Positions 48,049-60,357 of a stretch of 64,000 nt of DNA are shown here, one piece after another (position 1 is the stretch's first letter; every line of letters begins with the position of its first letter). The notes under the pieces are model-generated. The model was not told where the DNA came from. It did no database searches and worked only from the letters and a program-made list of their open reading frames with translations. Origin of the DNA: Pteria penguin (taxonomy: Eukaryota > Mollusca > Bivalvia > Pterioida > Pteriidae). The stretch covers positions 33,403,001-33,467,000 of the forward strand of contig CM068587.1 in the NCBI GenBank assembly GCA_035048485.1. The letters are read 5' to 3'. The position numbers and the translations under genes are program-made.

Positions 48049-48085
48049 ATGGATCTGCTCAGGGTTTGGTTTATGGTGTGGCAAA
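48049..48085 (+). CDS. receptor-like ankyrin protein, exon 8 (candidate, optional)
   Basis: The exon is 37 nt, with acceptor ttcccctttag and donor AA|gtaggt. It enters in phase 1 and leaves in phase 2, encoding DGSAQGLVYGVA plus two bases. It is the weakest exon because of its length. It is supported by good borders and by a second acceptor at the ankyrin exon (after 54,726) that needs exactly a phase-2 partner. The first acceptor there (after 54,719) needs phase 1, which exon 7 supplies, so a form lacking this exon is also in frame. Confidence 0.45.
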
Positions 48086-48202
48086 GTAGGTTCATGGAGA
48101 TCTCCTTTTCTGTAAAGAGAGTTTTTCAGTTACTTGAATGAAAAACCAATTTACTTTTATTTAGTTTTACTTGCTTTAGATGACTTCCTTAAGTTTTTTA
48201 TT

Positions 48203-49364
48203 AGCTTACCTGAGCCAAAGGCTCAATTGGGTTATTGTCATAGTGCATCATCCAGCATCTGTTGTCCATATATCAACTCACTTTTCACAATTTCAGATGT
48301 CTTCTTCATAACTGCAAAAGGGATTTTGGTCAAACTTGGTAGGGATGAAGTACACAAGGTCCTATAGAAGTGTTGTTGTTTCTGTCAAATTCGTTAAGAG
48401 ATTGACCCAGGAAGGGTTGACATGGGTCAAATACGACAGTTACTAGTCATATTACCTTCATTTGCAAATATTTTCCTAGATCATCAAATAAATGGCATCA
48501 GATTGATTTAAAACAGTAAAAAGCCCACTTCAGTTTTTTGTTTTTGATTACCTTCTTAAAGAAAAAAGAGGAGTTACCGGTTCAGTTATGTGGCAGAAGT
48601 CACCATGTGGCAGAAGTCACGCTATACAATAATAACCAGTCTTTAAGAAAACCATGATGCAAAATCTGAGGATTCGTCCAAATGGATGGTCAGATATATA
48701 TTTTTTCATGTTTATTTTTGTGATGTATGATGAAAATGATTTGCAAAAAATTAAATAAAAAATCATATAGTCTTCTATTTATAGTAATGGTCAATATTGT
48801 ATATCTGGGAAAATAGCTTTAAAATTGCACTAAAATTTTAGTAAAAACTGGGAGCATCAGTTTTTCACAAACACATTTTGTTTGTTTGGTTGGTTGGTTT
48901 TTTCTTTTTCTTTTTTTTTTTTCTTCCTCTTCTCTTTTTTTTTTCTTGACATCTGTTACAATTTATCATTTTGTCTGTTTTCAAGTAATTCCTCCTTGTA
49001 AGTGCTTAACATGCATTCATTTGTATATTTTAACTGATTTTATTGTAACAAATGATACAGTAAAAATAGAATATGAAAATATTTCTGGGATTTTTTGCAA
49101 GTTTTGATTTGATCATTTTTTAAGTCACTCCCCATATATTTCATGTATATTGTATCGTCATCTGTTTCATGCATTGCATAGAAATATATACCTTTGCAAA
49201 AGATCTACCAGAAGCAGTGAGGGATCTTTTACATACCATGATTATTGGACACAGGATACCGGCGCCGATTGGATATAGCACCTCAGTTTTCACTGTTTTT
49301 ATAAAGTTTGTCATTTGCTCAAGGTGCAAAGGTGAGCGATATAGGCCTTTTTGGGCCTCTTGTT
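48203..49364 (+). mobile_element. long molluscan repeat, copy 2
   Basis: It begins agcttacctgagccaaaggc, tcaattgggttattgtcata and ends ggtgagcgatataggccttt, ttgggcctcttgttc. Same termini as 27,448-29,601, with a different and more decayed interior. A SINE body fragment (49,145-49,300, minus) lies inside near the end. Confidence 0.65.
49145..49300 (-). mobile_element. SINE body fragment
   Basis: tcatgcattgcatagaaata, cctttgcaaaagatctacca, gaagcagtgagggatctttt and acctcagttttcactgt follow the reversed SINE body order. Confidence 0.65.
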
Positions 49365-49882
49365 CTATTTTTGGTTTTTAGCTGACCTGAGCCAAAGACT
49401 CAAGTGAGTTGTTATAGTGTATCATCTGTCGTCCTAAATTTTTCCTATTTTGAACTTTTTCTTCAGAACCACTAGAGGGATTTGGATGAAACTTGGTAGG
49501 CATTAAGTACTCATGGTCTCCTAGAAATGTTGTTGGTATTTGTCCGGATCCATCAACATAGGGCGCCAGCATAGACCAAAGAAGGCCACAGAGGGTACCC
49601 TCCTTTGAGAAACGTCCTATTCAGATCGGTTGCTTATAGAGACAATTAATAAATAGGGATATGTGAAGAAGTGTTGTTGTTTTTTATCCTGTTCTGAAAT
49701 CAAACTTTTGACGTTTTTTCAACTTTTTTAGGCCTGATGATTTCAATGCAGAAAAGTGCAATTTTTCTTATTTAAGTGATAATGATGCTTTAATTTGGTT
49801 TCTTTTAATCATAATTATGGTAAAGAATGTTACTGTGAAAAAATTTCGTCAGTTTGTCAATTTTTAAATTTTCATGATTTTT

Positions 49883-52479
49883 AGCTCACCTGAGCGTAGC
49901 TCAAGTGAGCTATTGTCATAGTGCAGCGTCCGTCGTCCGTCGTTAACTTTTCTACATTTTCGACTTCTCCTCCAGAACCGCTGCACAGAATTTCACCAAA
50001 CTCCATACGAAGTAAGTACTCAAGATCTTCTACAAAGTTTGTGTTTTTTATGCCGATCTGTGATCCAAGATGGCCGCCATTGGCTCTGATTGGTTGACAC
50101 ATTTTCGACTTCTCCTCCAGAACTGCTGCACAGAATTTCACCAAAGTTCATAGGAAATAAGTAGTCAAAGACCTCTACCAAGTTTGTGTTTTTTATGCCG
50201 ATCCGTGATCCAAGATGGCCGCCATTGGCTCTGATTGGTTGACACATTTTCGACTTCTCCTCCAGAACCGCTGCACAGAATTTCACCAAACTTCATAAGA
50301 AGTAAGTACTCAAGGTCCTCTACCAAGTTTGTGTTTTTTATGCCTATCCGTGATCCAAGATGGCCGCCATTGGCTCTGATTGGTTGACACATTTTCGACT
50401 TCCCCTCCAGAAAAGCTGCACAGAATTTCACCAAACTTCATAGGAAGTTTGTACTCAATGTCCTCTACCAAGTTTGTGTTTTTTATGCCAGTCGGTGATC
50501 CAAGATGGCCGCCATTGTGATTGGTTGAAACATTTTCAACTTCTTCTCCATATTGGCTGCACAGAATTTCATCAAACCTCAAAGGAAGTAAGTACTCAAG
50601 GGCCTCTACCAAGTTTGTGTTCGGGATCCAGATTCCCTCAGGGGTGGATCCAGGGCGGGACCAAAAGTGCCCAAAAGGGTACCCCTATTCAAACATCTTC
50701 TTCTCCAGAACCAGTACATAAATGGGGAAACTAATTGCATTTCAACAATCTATAAAGATGGGTTATTAAAAATTGTGTTCGGGGTTAAGATCCGTCAAAT
50801 AGAAATTTACGCTTTTTTGACGTGTTTCTGGACTTAGTCATTTCAATGAAGAAAAGTGTCATGTTTTTCAGTTAATTGATATTGATGATTTCTTAATGAC
50901 TATTTTGATCACAATTGTGGTAAGGAATATTATTGTGAAAGAATTTTGTCGTTATCTCAATTTTTGGATTTTTTATGAATTTTTTAAGACTTCCAGAAAA
51001 AAAAGGGGGGGGGGGGTTGGCCATTTTTCACATTTTCAACTTTTTCTATAAAACCACATAAAAGATTTTAATGAAACATGGAATACATGAAGTACTAAAA
51101 GTCCTCTATCAATTTGTTAAATTTCATCCAAATTGGTTAACAGATAATGCCACCATGTCTAAAAAGTAGGTCTCACAATGGTACATATACCACTTGGTAA
51201 TTGAAATATGGAGAGTAGCGGTTCAAATCCAGCTGTGGTCAAAAAAATTTTTTTTTACACATCTAAATACGTTTTTAGATGTTTCTCAACACTCAACATA
51301 TGAGTTTAGGAATTTTACGTTTAAGACCTCCAAAAAAAAGGGGGGGGGAGGCCATTTTTCACTTTTTCAACTTTTTCTACAAAACTGTTTGAAGGATTTT
51401 AATAAATCTTGGTAGAAATAAGTCACTTATGATCTTCTTCAAATTCTGTTGTTTTCGTCCAGACCTCTTTACAGGTGGCGCCACCATAGTCAAAAGTAGG
51501 TCACAAAAGAGTTCCCTCCTTTAACAATATTCTTTTTCATACGGGCTGTATACAGAGACAAACAGAATGCATAGAAATGATCTAGAGGGATGAGTGAAGA
51601 CGTATTGTCATTTTGGTTCCCTTCCAAAATCAAATTTTAGAATTTTTTTTCGACATTTCTTTGGACTTGGTGATTCAATGCAGAAAAAAGTGTCATATTT
51701 CCTAGTTAATTGATAATGATGATTTCTTATGGACTATTGTGATCATAATTATGGTAAGGATTGTTACTTTGAAAGAATTTTGTCAATATCTCAATTTTTG
51801 GATTTTCTATGAATTTTTTAAGACTTCCAAATGAGGGTGTATAGGAACAATTCAATCACATTTTTCACTTCTGCTGTTATACCGCATGAAAGATTTTAAT
51901 GAATCATGGAATACATGAAGTACTAAAGGTCCTCTATCAATATGGTAAATTTCATCCAAATTGGTTAACAGATAATGTCACCATGTCTAAAAAGTAGTTC
52001 TCTCAATGGTACATATACCACTTGGTAATTGAAATATGGAGAGTAGCGGTTCAAATCCAGCTATGTTAAAAAAAAATTTTTCATTTGTTTACACATCTAA
52101 ATAAGTTTTTAGATGTTTCTCAACACTCAACATATGAAATTAGGCAATTTTAAGTTAGATCTGGACAATATTTGAAACAATTGTTGTTCATGACCCAGAC
52201 TTGAAATCAGTCAACAAAAGGCCCCACCTAAAGAAAATGACTAACTTGCCCTGAATAACATCTTGCAGAGACAAAGGAAATGCTTAATATCAAAATCACC
52301 TGAGTGGAAGTGCAAAAAAGTGTTGTTTTTTATTCTAGCCTGAAATAAAATTTGACATATTTTCAACATCTGTGTTGACTTAGTCACATTAATGCAAAAA
52401 TAAATGAATTCTTCCTTCATGCATGACTGATCATCTAGGTACTCAGGTGAGCGATATAGGCCCACTTGGGCCTTTTGTT
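49883..52479 (+). mobile_element. long molluscan repeat, copy 4, with expanded internal tandem
   Basis: It begins agctcacctgagcgtagctc, aagtgagctattgtcatagt and ends aggtgagcgatataggccca, cttgggccttttgtt. From about 50,617 on it is nearly identical to 27,625-29,601. Its front part differs by holding four to five roughly 145-bp tandem units (listed separately). It lies in intron 8 of the receptor gene. Confidence 0.75.
49950..50610. repeat. 145-bp tandem array with CAAGATGGCCGCCATTGG
   Basis: The units run cattttcgacttctcctcca, gaaccgctgcacagaatttc, accaaacttcataggaagta, tactcaaggtcctctaccaa, gtttgtgttttttatgcc, gatccaagatggccgccatt, ggctctgattggttgacac. Four copies carry the gatggccgccatt block (near 50,072, 50,213, 50,358 and 50,505). 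Minus-strand frames of repeated MVKFCAA sequence are artefacts of this period. Confidence 0.9.
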
Positions 52480-52806
52480 TAAGACAAGATTAGGACAGGG
52501 ATTATTCTTTCACATTTGCGGCATCTTCACAATCAAATAAATGATTTTGATGAAACTTGGTAGGAATGAAGTATTCATTGTCCCTAACATGTGTTGTTGT
52601 TTTTTGTCTGGATCCATCAAAGGGTGGTGCCACCAAAGGCAATAATACCGGTAGGTCACAAACACTACCTTCCTTTGATATACTTCTTTTTCAGGCCTGC
52701 AGCTGCATACAGAAACAAACGCAGTCCAAAGGAATGATCTAGAGGGATATGTGAACAAGTGTTCTTGTTTTTGGTTCACTTCCGAAGATATATTTTTGAC
52801 GTTTCT
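52480..52806. other. decayed dispersed repeat
   Basis: A 'gatgaaacttggtaggaatg' type stretch at about 52,548. No gene. Confidence 0.5.
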
Positions 52807-53464
52807 ATATGCCCGTCATAAGATTGGAATTTTATGTTATGGCATTGTCCGTCCACGCGTGCGTCTGAGGTAATGTTTTTCGGACTTTTTTCTGCAGTCT
52901 TTCAAGGTATGTGATTGAAACCTGGCATATCACTTTACATCAACACAGTACCAGTTCGCATTTGGGTGTGATTGCTTTGGTTTTGCCAGTGTTACGGCCC
53001 TTGAACTTAGAAATTTTCAAGGATTTTACAGTTTTCCAGACTTTTTTCTGCAGTCTTTAAAGGTATTGAATTAAAACTTGATATATTACTTTATATCAAT
53101 GAGGGTCAGTACCAAATCGCATTTGGGTATGATTGCTTTGTATTTTCCAGAGTTATGCCCCTTGAACTTAGAAATTTTCAATGATTTTGCAGTTTTCCAT
53201 ATTTCTTTATGCAGTGCTTCAAGATGTCAGATTTAAACTAGGCACATATCTATATATCAATAAGGGCCAGTACCAGTTCGCATTTCAGTATAATTGCTTT
53301 GGATTTGCCAGAGTTGTCTGGGCTATTTTTCACTACCCTCTTTATGGATTTCTATAACATGTCATAGAATTAATACAAATTATCCAAACAATGTTTCCAT
53401 TCATTCAAATTGATTCCATTCAAGCTAAGCGATGGGCATATTATGCCACGCTAGGCATTGCTCT
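52807..53464 (+). mobile_element. GCCCGTC-ended element, copy
   Basis: The head is tatgcccgtcataagattgg and the tail is agcgatgggcatattatgcc, acgctaggcattgctctggt. The interior has three diverged units starting ttttcggacttttttctgca, ttttccagacttttttctgc and ttttccatatttctttatgc. It is related to 41,853-43,131 in plan. Confidence 0.65.
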
Positions 53465-54719
53465 GGTTTCATACTATTTTTGGACTTTGTGATTTCATCA
53501 CAGAAAAGTGCAGTTTTTCTCTTCTAGGTGATAATGATGCTTTAATTGGGACTCCTTTTATCATAATTATGGTAAAGAATGTTACTGTGAAAGAATTTTG
53601 TCAATATGTCAATTTTTCAATATCTTTTTGTGAATTGGAGGGGAGGAATTCTCTTTCAACTTCTTTAGAACCAACGGAATGATTTGATGAAACTTGGAAT
53701 GAAGTATTCTTGGTCACTTGTAAATGTTGATGTTTTTCATCCAATCTGTTGACAGGTTTATGAGCATTCATTTCCTGTAGCTTGTTATTGATTTAAGGGT
53801 TATAAATTTTAATGTGGCCTGCATAAACAATATTTTTGCTGAATGTTGATGATGATTTAAATTCTTAGGGCCCCATTTCATAAGCGTGTGCCCTATAGTA
53901 ACCACTCTGTCTGTCTGTCTGTCAGCAAAAAAAAATAAATAAATATTTGGCCATATCTAATACACTGTCACAGGCAGAGCTTGTATATTTGGCATGTGTG
54001 TTCCTTGTGACAAGACCTTTTCATTGGTTGGTACCAAAAGTTTTGATCATGACCTGCATTTGAAAAACTTTCACAGTGACCATAACTATTGAACCATAAG
54101 TAGTGAGGCTTTCATAATTCAAATGTGTGTTCCTTATGACAAAACCTTTCCATTGGTATCAAAATTTTATATCATGTGGCTTTGACGGTGACCTTTGACC
54201 TGCATGTAAAAACTTTTAATATTGCAAGAATTATTGAATTGTAAGAAGTAGGGTTTTCCTTATGACAAGACGTTTCTGCTGGCACCAGATTAAGGTCAGG
54301 GTCATGTAATTGTGACAGGCATCCTACAGGGCCCTTCTAACATTGTGAGTTTTCTAGTACACTCAGTTTTCAGTACAAAATGTAGTCACAACACAATAAA
54401 CATCAGGGATTATATATTATACTTATCTGCAAATTCTTCAAGCTGTCAGTTGAATAAGCAAATTAAGGTCAGGTGAGTGATATAGGCCCTTGTGGGTATC
54501 TTGTTATTTAATTCTATGAAATAGAATAGCAGAATAGCATTAAATTACAATGTATGTGTATCAGTGATCATATTGTTGGGAATATGTTCTATAAAGTTTT
54601 ATAGAGATGACCAACATCCCATCTACCTCAAAATAATCATTTAAAGGAGATCTGAGTTTACTAAAGCCATATCTTATAAAAGAACAGGAGAAAAATAATA
54701 ATTTAATGATTTTTTTCAG
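53465..54719. other. end of intron 8
   Basis: A decayed repeat with 'gtgtgttccttgtgacaaga' units (53,990, 54,130, 54,260) and the repeat end at 54,473-54,512. A polypyrimidine tract and two AGs (54,719 and 54,726) precede the ankyrin exon. Confidence 0.6.
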
Positions 54720-54726
54720 ATTTCAG
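54711..54726 (+). promoter_or_regulatory. double splice acceptor of the ankyrin exon
   Basis: ttttttcag|atttcag| gives two AGs 7 nt apart. Each keeps the ankyrin frame with a different partner: phase 1 (exon 7) for the first, phase 2 (exon 8) for the second. The pair is conserved in the pseudogene (4,110 and 4,117). Confidence 0.45.
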
Positions 54727-57700
54727 TCAATCAGAAGAGGGAAAATTTTCTACTGAATTGCACAGTTTATGTCAAAAAGGTGATTTCTTTAAAGTGAAAC
54801 ATCTAATACACAAAACTGAAAAAGGATTAAACATAAAAGACAGATATCTACTACATAGTGCTGGATTCTCAGGATCAGTAGAACTAGTAGACTTTCTAAT
54901 TAATCATGGTCATGATATGAAAACTAAGGATGATAATGGTCGGACCGTGGTACATATTGCTTGTGAAAATGCACACATAAATCTGTTGAAATATCTGCTA
55001 TACAAAGATAAGGGTGTATTGAATATAAAAGACAGGGATGGAATGACACCGTTTCATTGTGCTGGATTTTCAGGATCTGTTGAACTAGTGCAGTATTTGA
55101 TTGATAATTATGGCTGTGATTTGTATAGTATGGATACTGATGGCCAGACCATTCTACATCATGCATGTCAGAAAGGGCATGTCAGTGTGGTAAAATATCT
55201 GATTGATACAAAGAAATGCAAACTGAACATTAAAGACAAAAATGGAATGGAACCATTTCATAATGCTGGATTGTCAGGATCAGTAGAACTAGTACAGTAT
55301 CTGATGGATAATGACTGTGATGTGTATAGTCAGGATATTGGTGGTCAGACCATTGTACATGATGCATGTCAGGGTGGGCATCTCAACCTGGTGAAATATC
55401 TGGTAGCTAGAGATAGAAGTATATTAAACATTAAAGACAAAAACGGATTGACACCTTTTCATTATGCTGGATTTTCGGGATCAATAGATCTAGTACAGTT
55501 TCTGATTGACAATGGCTGTGATGTGTATATTAGGAGTAATACTGGTCGAACCATTGTATCTTATGCATGTGAGGTTGGGCATGTCCATCTGGTGAAACAT
55601 TTGATAGACAAAGATGGTAGTGTATTAAAAAATAAAGAAATAAATGGATTGACACCGTTCCACTGTGCTGGATTTTCAGGATCAGTAGAACTGGTACAAT
55701 ATCTGATTGATTATGGTTGCAATTTACATAGTAGGGATAATGGTGGCCGAACCATTGTACATTATGCATGTCAGGATGGGCATGTCAACCTGGTGAAACA
55801 TCTGATAAACACAGATAAATGTGTATTAAGCATAGAAGACAACAACGGTTTCACACCGTTTCATTTTGCTGGATTGTCAGGTTCAGTAGAACTAGTACAG
55901 TATCTAATTGATTATGGATGTGATGTGTATAGTAAGGATAATGGTGGTCGGACCATTGTACACATTGCATGTCAGGGTGGGTATGTCAGCCTAGTGAAAT
56001 ATCTTATAGACAAAGATAAAAGTATAATGAACATAAAAGACAAAAAAGGATTGACACCATTTCATTTTGCTGGATTTTCGGGATCAATAAAATTAGTAAA
56101 TTTTCTGATCAATTATGGATGTGATTTGAAAATTAAGAGTAATACTGGACGGACCATTGTGCATTATGCATGTATAGATGGACATACCAACCTTGTAAAA
56201 TATCTGAAAGACAAAAATACAGATGCTTTAAACATAGAAGACAACAATGGATTGACTCCATTTCATTCTGCTGGAATTTCAGGATCAGTAGAACTGGTAC
56301 AATATCTGATTGATAATGGTTGTAATGTGTATAGTAAGGATAATGGTGGACGGACCATTGTACATCATGCATGCAAAAATGGGCATTTCAGTCTGGTGAA
56401 ATTTTTGATAAACAAAGATAAAGATGTCTTGAACATAACAGACAACAACGAATTGACACCATTACATTATGCTGGATTTTCAGCATCGGTAGAACTAGTA
56501 CAGTATCTGATTGATAATGGCTGTGATGTGTATTGTAAGGATAATGTTGGACGGACCATTGCACATATTGCATGCCAGGATGGTCATGTAAACCTGGTAA
56601 AGCATTTGTTAGACAATGATGAAGATATAATGAACATTACAGACAACAATGAACTGACACCGTTTCATTATGCTGGATTTTCAGCATCAGTAGAACTAGT
56701 ACAGTATCTGATTGATAATGGCTTTGATGTGTATTGTAAGGATCATGATGGACGGACCATTGCACATATTGCATGCCAGGATGGCCATGTAAACCTGGTA
56801 ACGCATTTGGTTGACAATGATGAAAATATAATGAACATTACAGACAACAATGGACTGACACCGTTTCATAATGTTGGATTGTCAGGATCAGTAGAACTAG
56901 TACAGTATCTGATTGATAATGGCTGTGATGTGTATAGTAAGGATCATGATGGACGGACCATTGTACATATTGCATGCCAGGATGGCCACGTAAACCTGGT
57001 AAAGCATTTGGTTGACAATGATGAAGATATAATGAACATTACAGACAACAATGGACGGACACCATTTCATTATGTTGGAGTGTCAGGATCAGTAAAACTA
57101 GTACAGTATTTGATTGATAATGGCTGTGATGTGTATAGTAAGGATAATGGTGGTCGGACCATTGCACATATTGCATGTCAGGGTGGGCATGTCAGTCTGG
57201 TGAAACATCTGAAAAACATAGATAAACATATATTAAGCGTAAAAGACAACAATGGAATGACACCTTTTCATTGTGCTGGATTGTCAGGATCTATAGAACT
57301 AGTACAGTATCTGATTGATAATGGCTGTGATGTGTACTTAAAGAGTAATAGTGGTCAGACCATTGTACATTATGCATGCCATTATGGGCATATCAACCTG
57401 GTAAAACATCTTATAGATAGAGATAAAGCTGTCTTGAACAAAAAGTACGACAACAAATCCACACCATTTCATTGTGCTGGAATTTCAGGATCTGTAGAAC
57501 TAGTACAGTATTTGATTGATAAAGGCTGTGATGTGTATAGTACGGATAATGGTGGTCGGAACATTGTAAATAATGCATGTGAAACAGGGCATGTCAGCCT
57601 GGTGAAACATCTGGTAGTCAAAGATAAAGATGTATTAAACATAAAAGACAACAATGGACTGACACCGTTTCATAATGCTGGATTGTCAGGATCAGTAGAA

Positions 57701-57952
57701 CTAGTACAGTATCTGATTGACAAAGGCTGTGATGTGTATAGTCAGGATAATGACGGTCGGACCATTGTACATATTGCGTGTTGTCTAGGGCATATCGATG
57801 TTGTGAAACATCTGATAGACATAGATACGGATGTATTAAAGATAAAAGACAATGATGGAATGACACCGGTGGATTATGCAGGATATTCGGGAGCATTAGA
57901 TACAGTGAAGGATGATTGCAGAGATTTATTTCAAGAGACACTGGGTAACTAG
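54727..57952 (+). CDS. receptor-like ankyrin protein, terminal exon: about 31 ankyrin repeats
   Basis: A single open exon of 3,226 nt ends in TAG. After a short lead ([20 protein letters not shown]) the protein is ankyrin repeats throughout, arranged as 15 double units of 67-68 residues and one final half. Each double unit has the form [27 protein letters not shown], [21 protein letters not shown]. Ankyrin stacks are protein-binding scaffolds. Here they would face the cytoplasm behind the transmembrane exon 4. The repeats are unusually alike at DNA level, above all from 56,440 to 57,070. A frame could be opened at TTG 54,758, but the lack of a good ATG and the acceptor upstream argue that this is an internal frame joined to exon 7 or 8. 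A related, broken exon lies at 4,118-7,479. Confidence 0.9.
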
Positions 57953-58002
57953 ATGGGAGGAAAATCTCTGAAACAGTTGATGATGACATGTTTTATGACA
58001 TT

Positions 58003-58125
<123 letters not shown>

Positions 58126-58154
58126 AAAATAAGAACATTTAACATGTTTTATTC

Positions 58155-58198
58155 CATTACTACACGTGTTTCGGCATTATGAGCCTCTTCAGGTAATG
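58155..58198 (-). ncRNA. hammerhead ribozyme motif, inverted copy
   Basis: Reverse complement of the motif at 60,314-60,357 with all core bases kept. It belongs to the inverted partial PLE copy. Confidence 0.8.
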
Positions 58199-58633
58199 AT
58201 GCATGATAATACAACAAGCAAGTATATATACACATATTCTTAGATAATAATGATAACAGTAGAATATCAGATAAAGTATATAGTAAGTATTTTAACAAAA
58301 GTATCTGATATAATCTCACATTCCACTACGTGGGATGATGCTATGTTTTGTTAAGGGAAGGTTTATATTTGTCGATGAAATCTTGCTCTTTGATCGTAAT
58401 GATTGAATAGTTGTCTGTTTGGTATATAGGCATAACCTTAAATTTGCCATTACTGCAATGGTGAAGGTGTTTGCTCACAAATAACACTCGGTTTTGTGAG
58501 TGTTTTATATTGCTTTTATGTAAAGCTACTCTGTGATTTAAACATTGTGTTGACCCAATATATTCTTCTTTACATTTGTCACATGATATGACATATATTA
58601 CATTTTTATATATATAAATATATAAAATATATC

Positions 58634-59502
58634 CTTCCGATTTAAAATTTAGACCTATAATTGCTGGACCATCCTGCCCTACTCATAGACTGAGCAATTT
58701 AATAGAAATATTATTACAACCATTTTTAAAAGAAATAAAAAGCTACGTAAGAGACGACATAGACTTCCTTAAGAAGATTCCACCAACAGTTGACCCTAAT
58801 ACCTTATTAACAACTTTTGACATAACAAGTCTTTATTCAAATATACCACACGAATTCGGTAAAGAAGCAATTAGCTATTGGATAAAAATACATCCTAAAT
58901 TATTACACCAACGCTTTAACGAAAACTTTATCATAGAATCCATAGACTTAATTCTTAACAATAATACATTCCAATTCAATAATAAACAATATAAACAAAT
59001 CTTAGGTACTGCCATGGGAACTAAAATGGCACCTACTTATGCTACACTTACTTTAGGATATTTGGAACAAAGTTTATACAATAAAGTTAAACAAACCTTC
59101 AGTGAAAATGTAGCTAAATCATTTGAAACATTGTGGAGGCGGTATCTTGATGACTGTATAATATTTTGGAACCAATCATGGGGTAAAATAGAAGATTTAT
59201 ATAATATATTACAAGACTTACATCCTTATATAAAATTCACAATGGAAACAAACGTTAAAGAATTACCCTTTTTAGATATAATGATTAAAAAAGATGGTAA
59301 TAAAATTATCACAGATATTTATCGCAAACCAACCGATACGCAACAATATTTACACTTCAAGAGTCATCATCCTAAATCTTGTATAAAATCAATACCATAC
59401 ACTCTTGCAAGACGTATATGCACAATAATTAAACCGTCTGAATTAAGAACAATTACGGAGTTCTCTAATACATCGCGGATATCCCATAACATTAATAAGT
59501 AA
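58634..59502 (+). pseudogene. PLE reverse transcriptase domain (N-terminal end missing)
   Basis: The frame is open from YPSDLKFRPIIAGPSCPTHR on. Motifs are LLTTFDITSLYSNIPH (motif A Asp), ILGTAMGTKMAPTYATLTLG (motif B), LWRRYLDDCIIFW (catalytic YLDD, about 59,140), ELPFLDIMIKKDG and TDIYRKPTDTQQYLHF, then HPKSCIKSIPYTLARRICTI. This is a Penelope-type RT distinct from the Naiad-type copies (GTAMGTKMAP against GIPMGTNCAP). The start codon is not present. The frame breaks near 59,480, where the protein continues in another frame. Confidence 0.85.
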
Positions 59503-60171
59503 GGGATTCGAGATGGCCGAAGCCATACCGATATCTATTCTACGACAAACTAAAATGAAAGACTATAAAAATTCATTAGCATTTGTTTCAACATACAATA
59601 AACGAAATCCAGAAATTTTAATCAAGCATTTAAACATTTGGAATATTTAAGAACAGACGAAAAGATGAACAAAATTCTAAATAAGATACAAATTATCAAA
59701 AGCAAGAGACAACCAAAAAATCTTAAACAATTAATTACATCTGCCAAATCAAATTTTGATACTGAGGACTCGGAAAATATAGGTGTAACAAAATGCAAAA
59801 ATAAAAAATGTAAGGTTTGTGATATAATTATGGAAGGAAATGTGTATAATTTCAAAAATGGTAACGTTCATTTCCTAGTAAAACGAAAACTAACTTGCAA
59901 TTCTAAAAATGTAATATATGTCATATCATGTGACAAATGTAAAGAAGAATATATTGGGTCAACACAATGTTTAAATCACAGAGTAGCTTTACATAAAAGC
60001 AATATAAAACACTCACAAAACCGAGTGTTATTTGTGAGCAAACACCTTCACCATTGCAGTAATGGCAAATTTAAGGTTATGCCTATATACCAAACAGACA
60101 ACTATTCAATCATTACGATCAAAGAGCAAGATTTCATCGACAAATATAAACCTTCCCTTAACAAAACATAG
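59483..60171 (+). pseudogene. PLE RT-endonuclease linker and C-terminal GIY-YIG domain
   Basis: After the shift near 59,480 the reading is LISKGFEMAEAIPISILRQT, then SLAFVSTYNKRNPEI. A second shift near 59,625 leads to the frame 59,638-60,171. That frame holds CKNKKCKVCDII (zinc-binding type cysteines), then NVIYVISCDKCKEEYIGST (GIY-YIG core), LNHRVALHKSNIK and EQDFIDKYKPSLNKT with a TAG stop. The endonuclease nicks target DNA for priming. The RT-then-GIY-YIG order is the canonical PLE order. Confidence 0.85.
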
Positions 60172-60313
60172 CATCATCCCACGTAGTGGAATGTGAGATT
60201 ATATCAGATACTTTTGTTAAAATACTTACTATATACTTTATCTGATATTCTACTGTTATCATTATTATCTAAGAATATGTGTATATATACTTGCTTGTTG
60301 TATTATCATGCAT

Positions 60314-60357
60314 CATTACCTGAAGAGGCTCATAATGCCGAAACACGTGTAGTAATG
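60314..60357 (+). ncRNA. hammerhead ribozyme motif, sense strand of PLE
   Basis: The order is CAUUAC (60,314-60,319), CUGAAGA (60,320-60,326), GGC-UCAUAAU-GCC (60,327-60,339), GAAA (60,340-60,343), CAC/GUG (60,344-60,349), UA, GUAAUG (60,352-60,357). Stem I is a perfect 6 bp, stem II 3 bp with a 7-nt loop, and stem III 3 bp with no loop. The cleavage triplet is GUA, allowed by the NUH rule. Type I minimal hammerheads of this form are known from PLE terminal regions. Confidence 0.85.

Larger units (their letters stand above)
49379..54512 (+). mobile_element. long molluscan repeat, copy 3, with nested insertions
   Basis: The start is agctgacctgagccaaagac, tcaagtgagttgttatagtg. The only free matching end is ggtcaggtgagtgatatagg, cccttgtgggtatcttgtt at 54,473-54,512. 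Two other complete elements (49,883-52,479 and 52,807-53,464) lie between, so this pairing implies nesting. The pairing is an inference. Confidence 0.4.

Noticed and set aside
49881..50612. Family of small MVKFCAA proteins on the minus strand
   Set aside because: Spacing equals the 145-bp tandem period. Frames end and restart with each unit.
55000..57900. Minus-strand frames of 60-120 codons opposite the ankyrin exon
   Set aside because: They recur with the ankyrin period and are shadows of the repeated coding strand.
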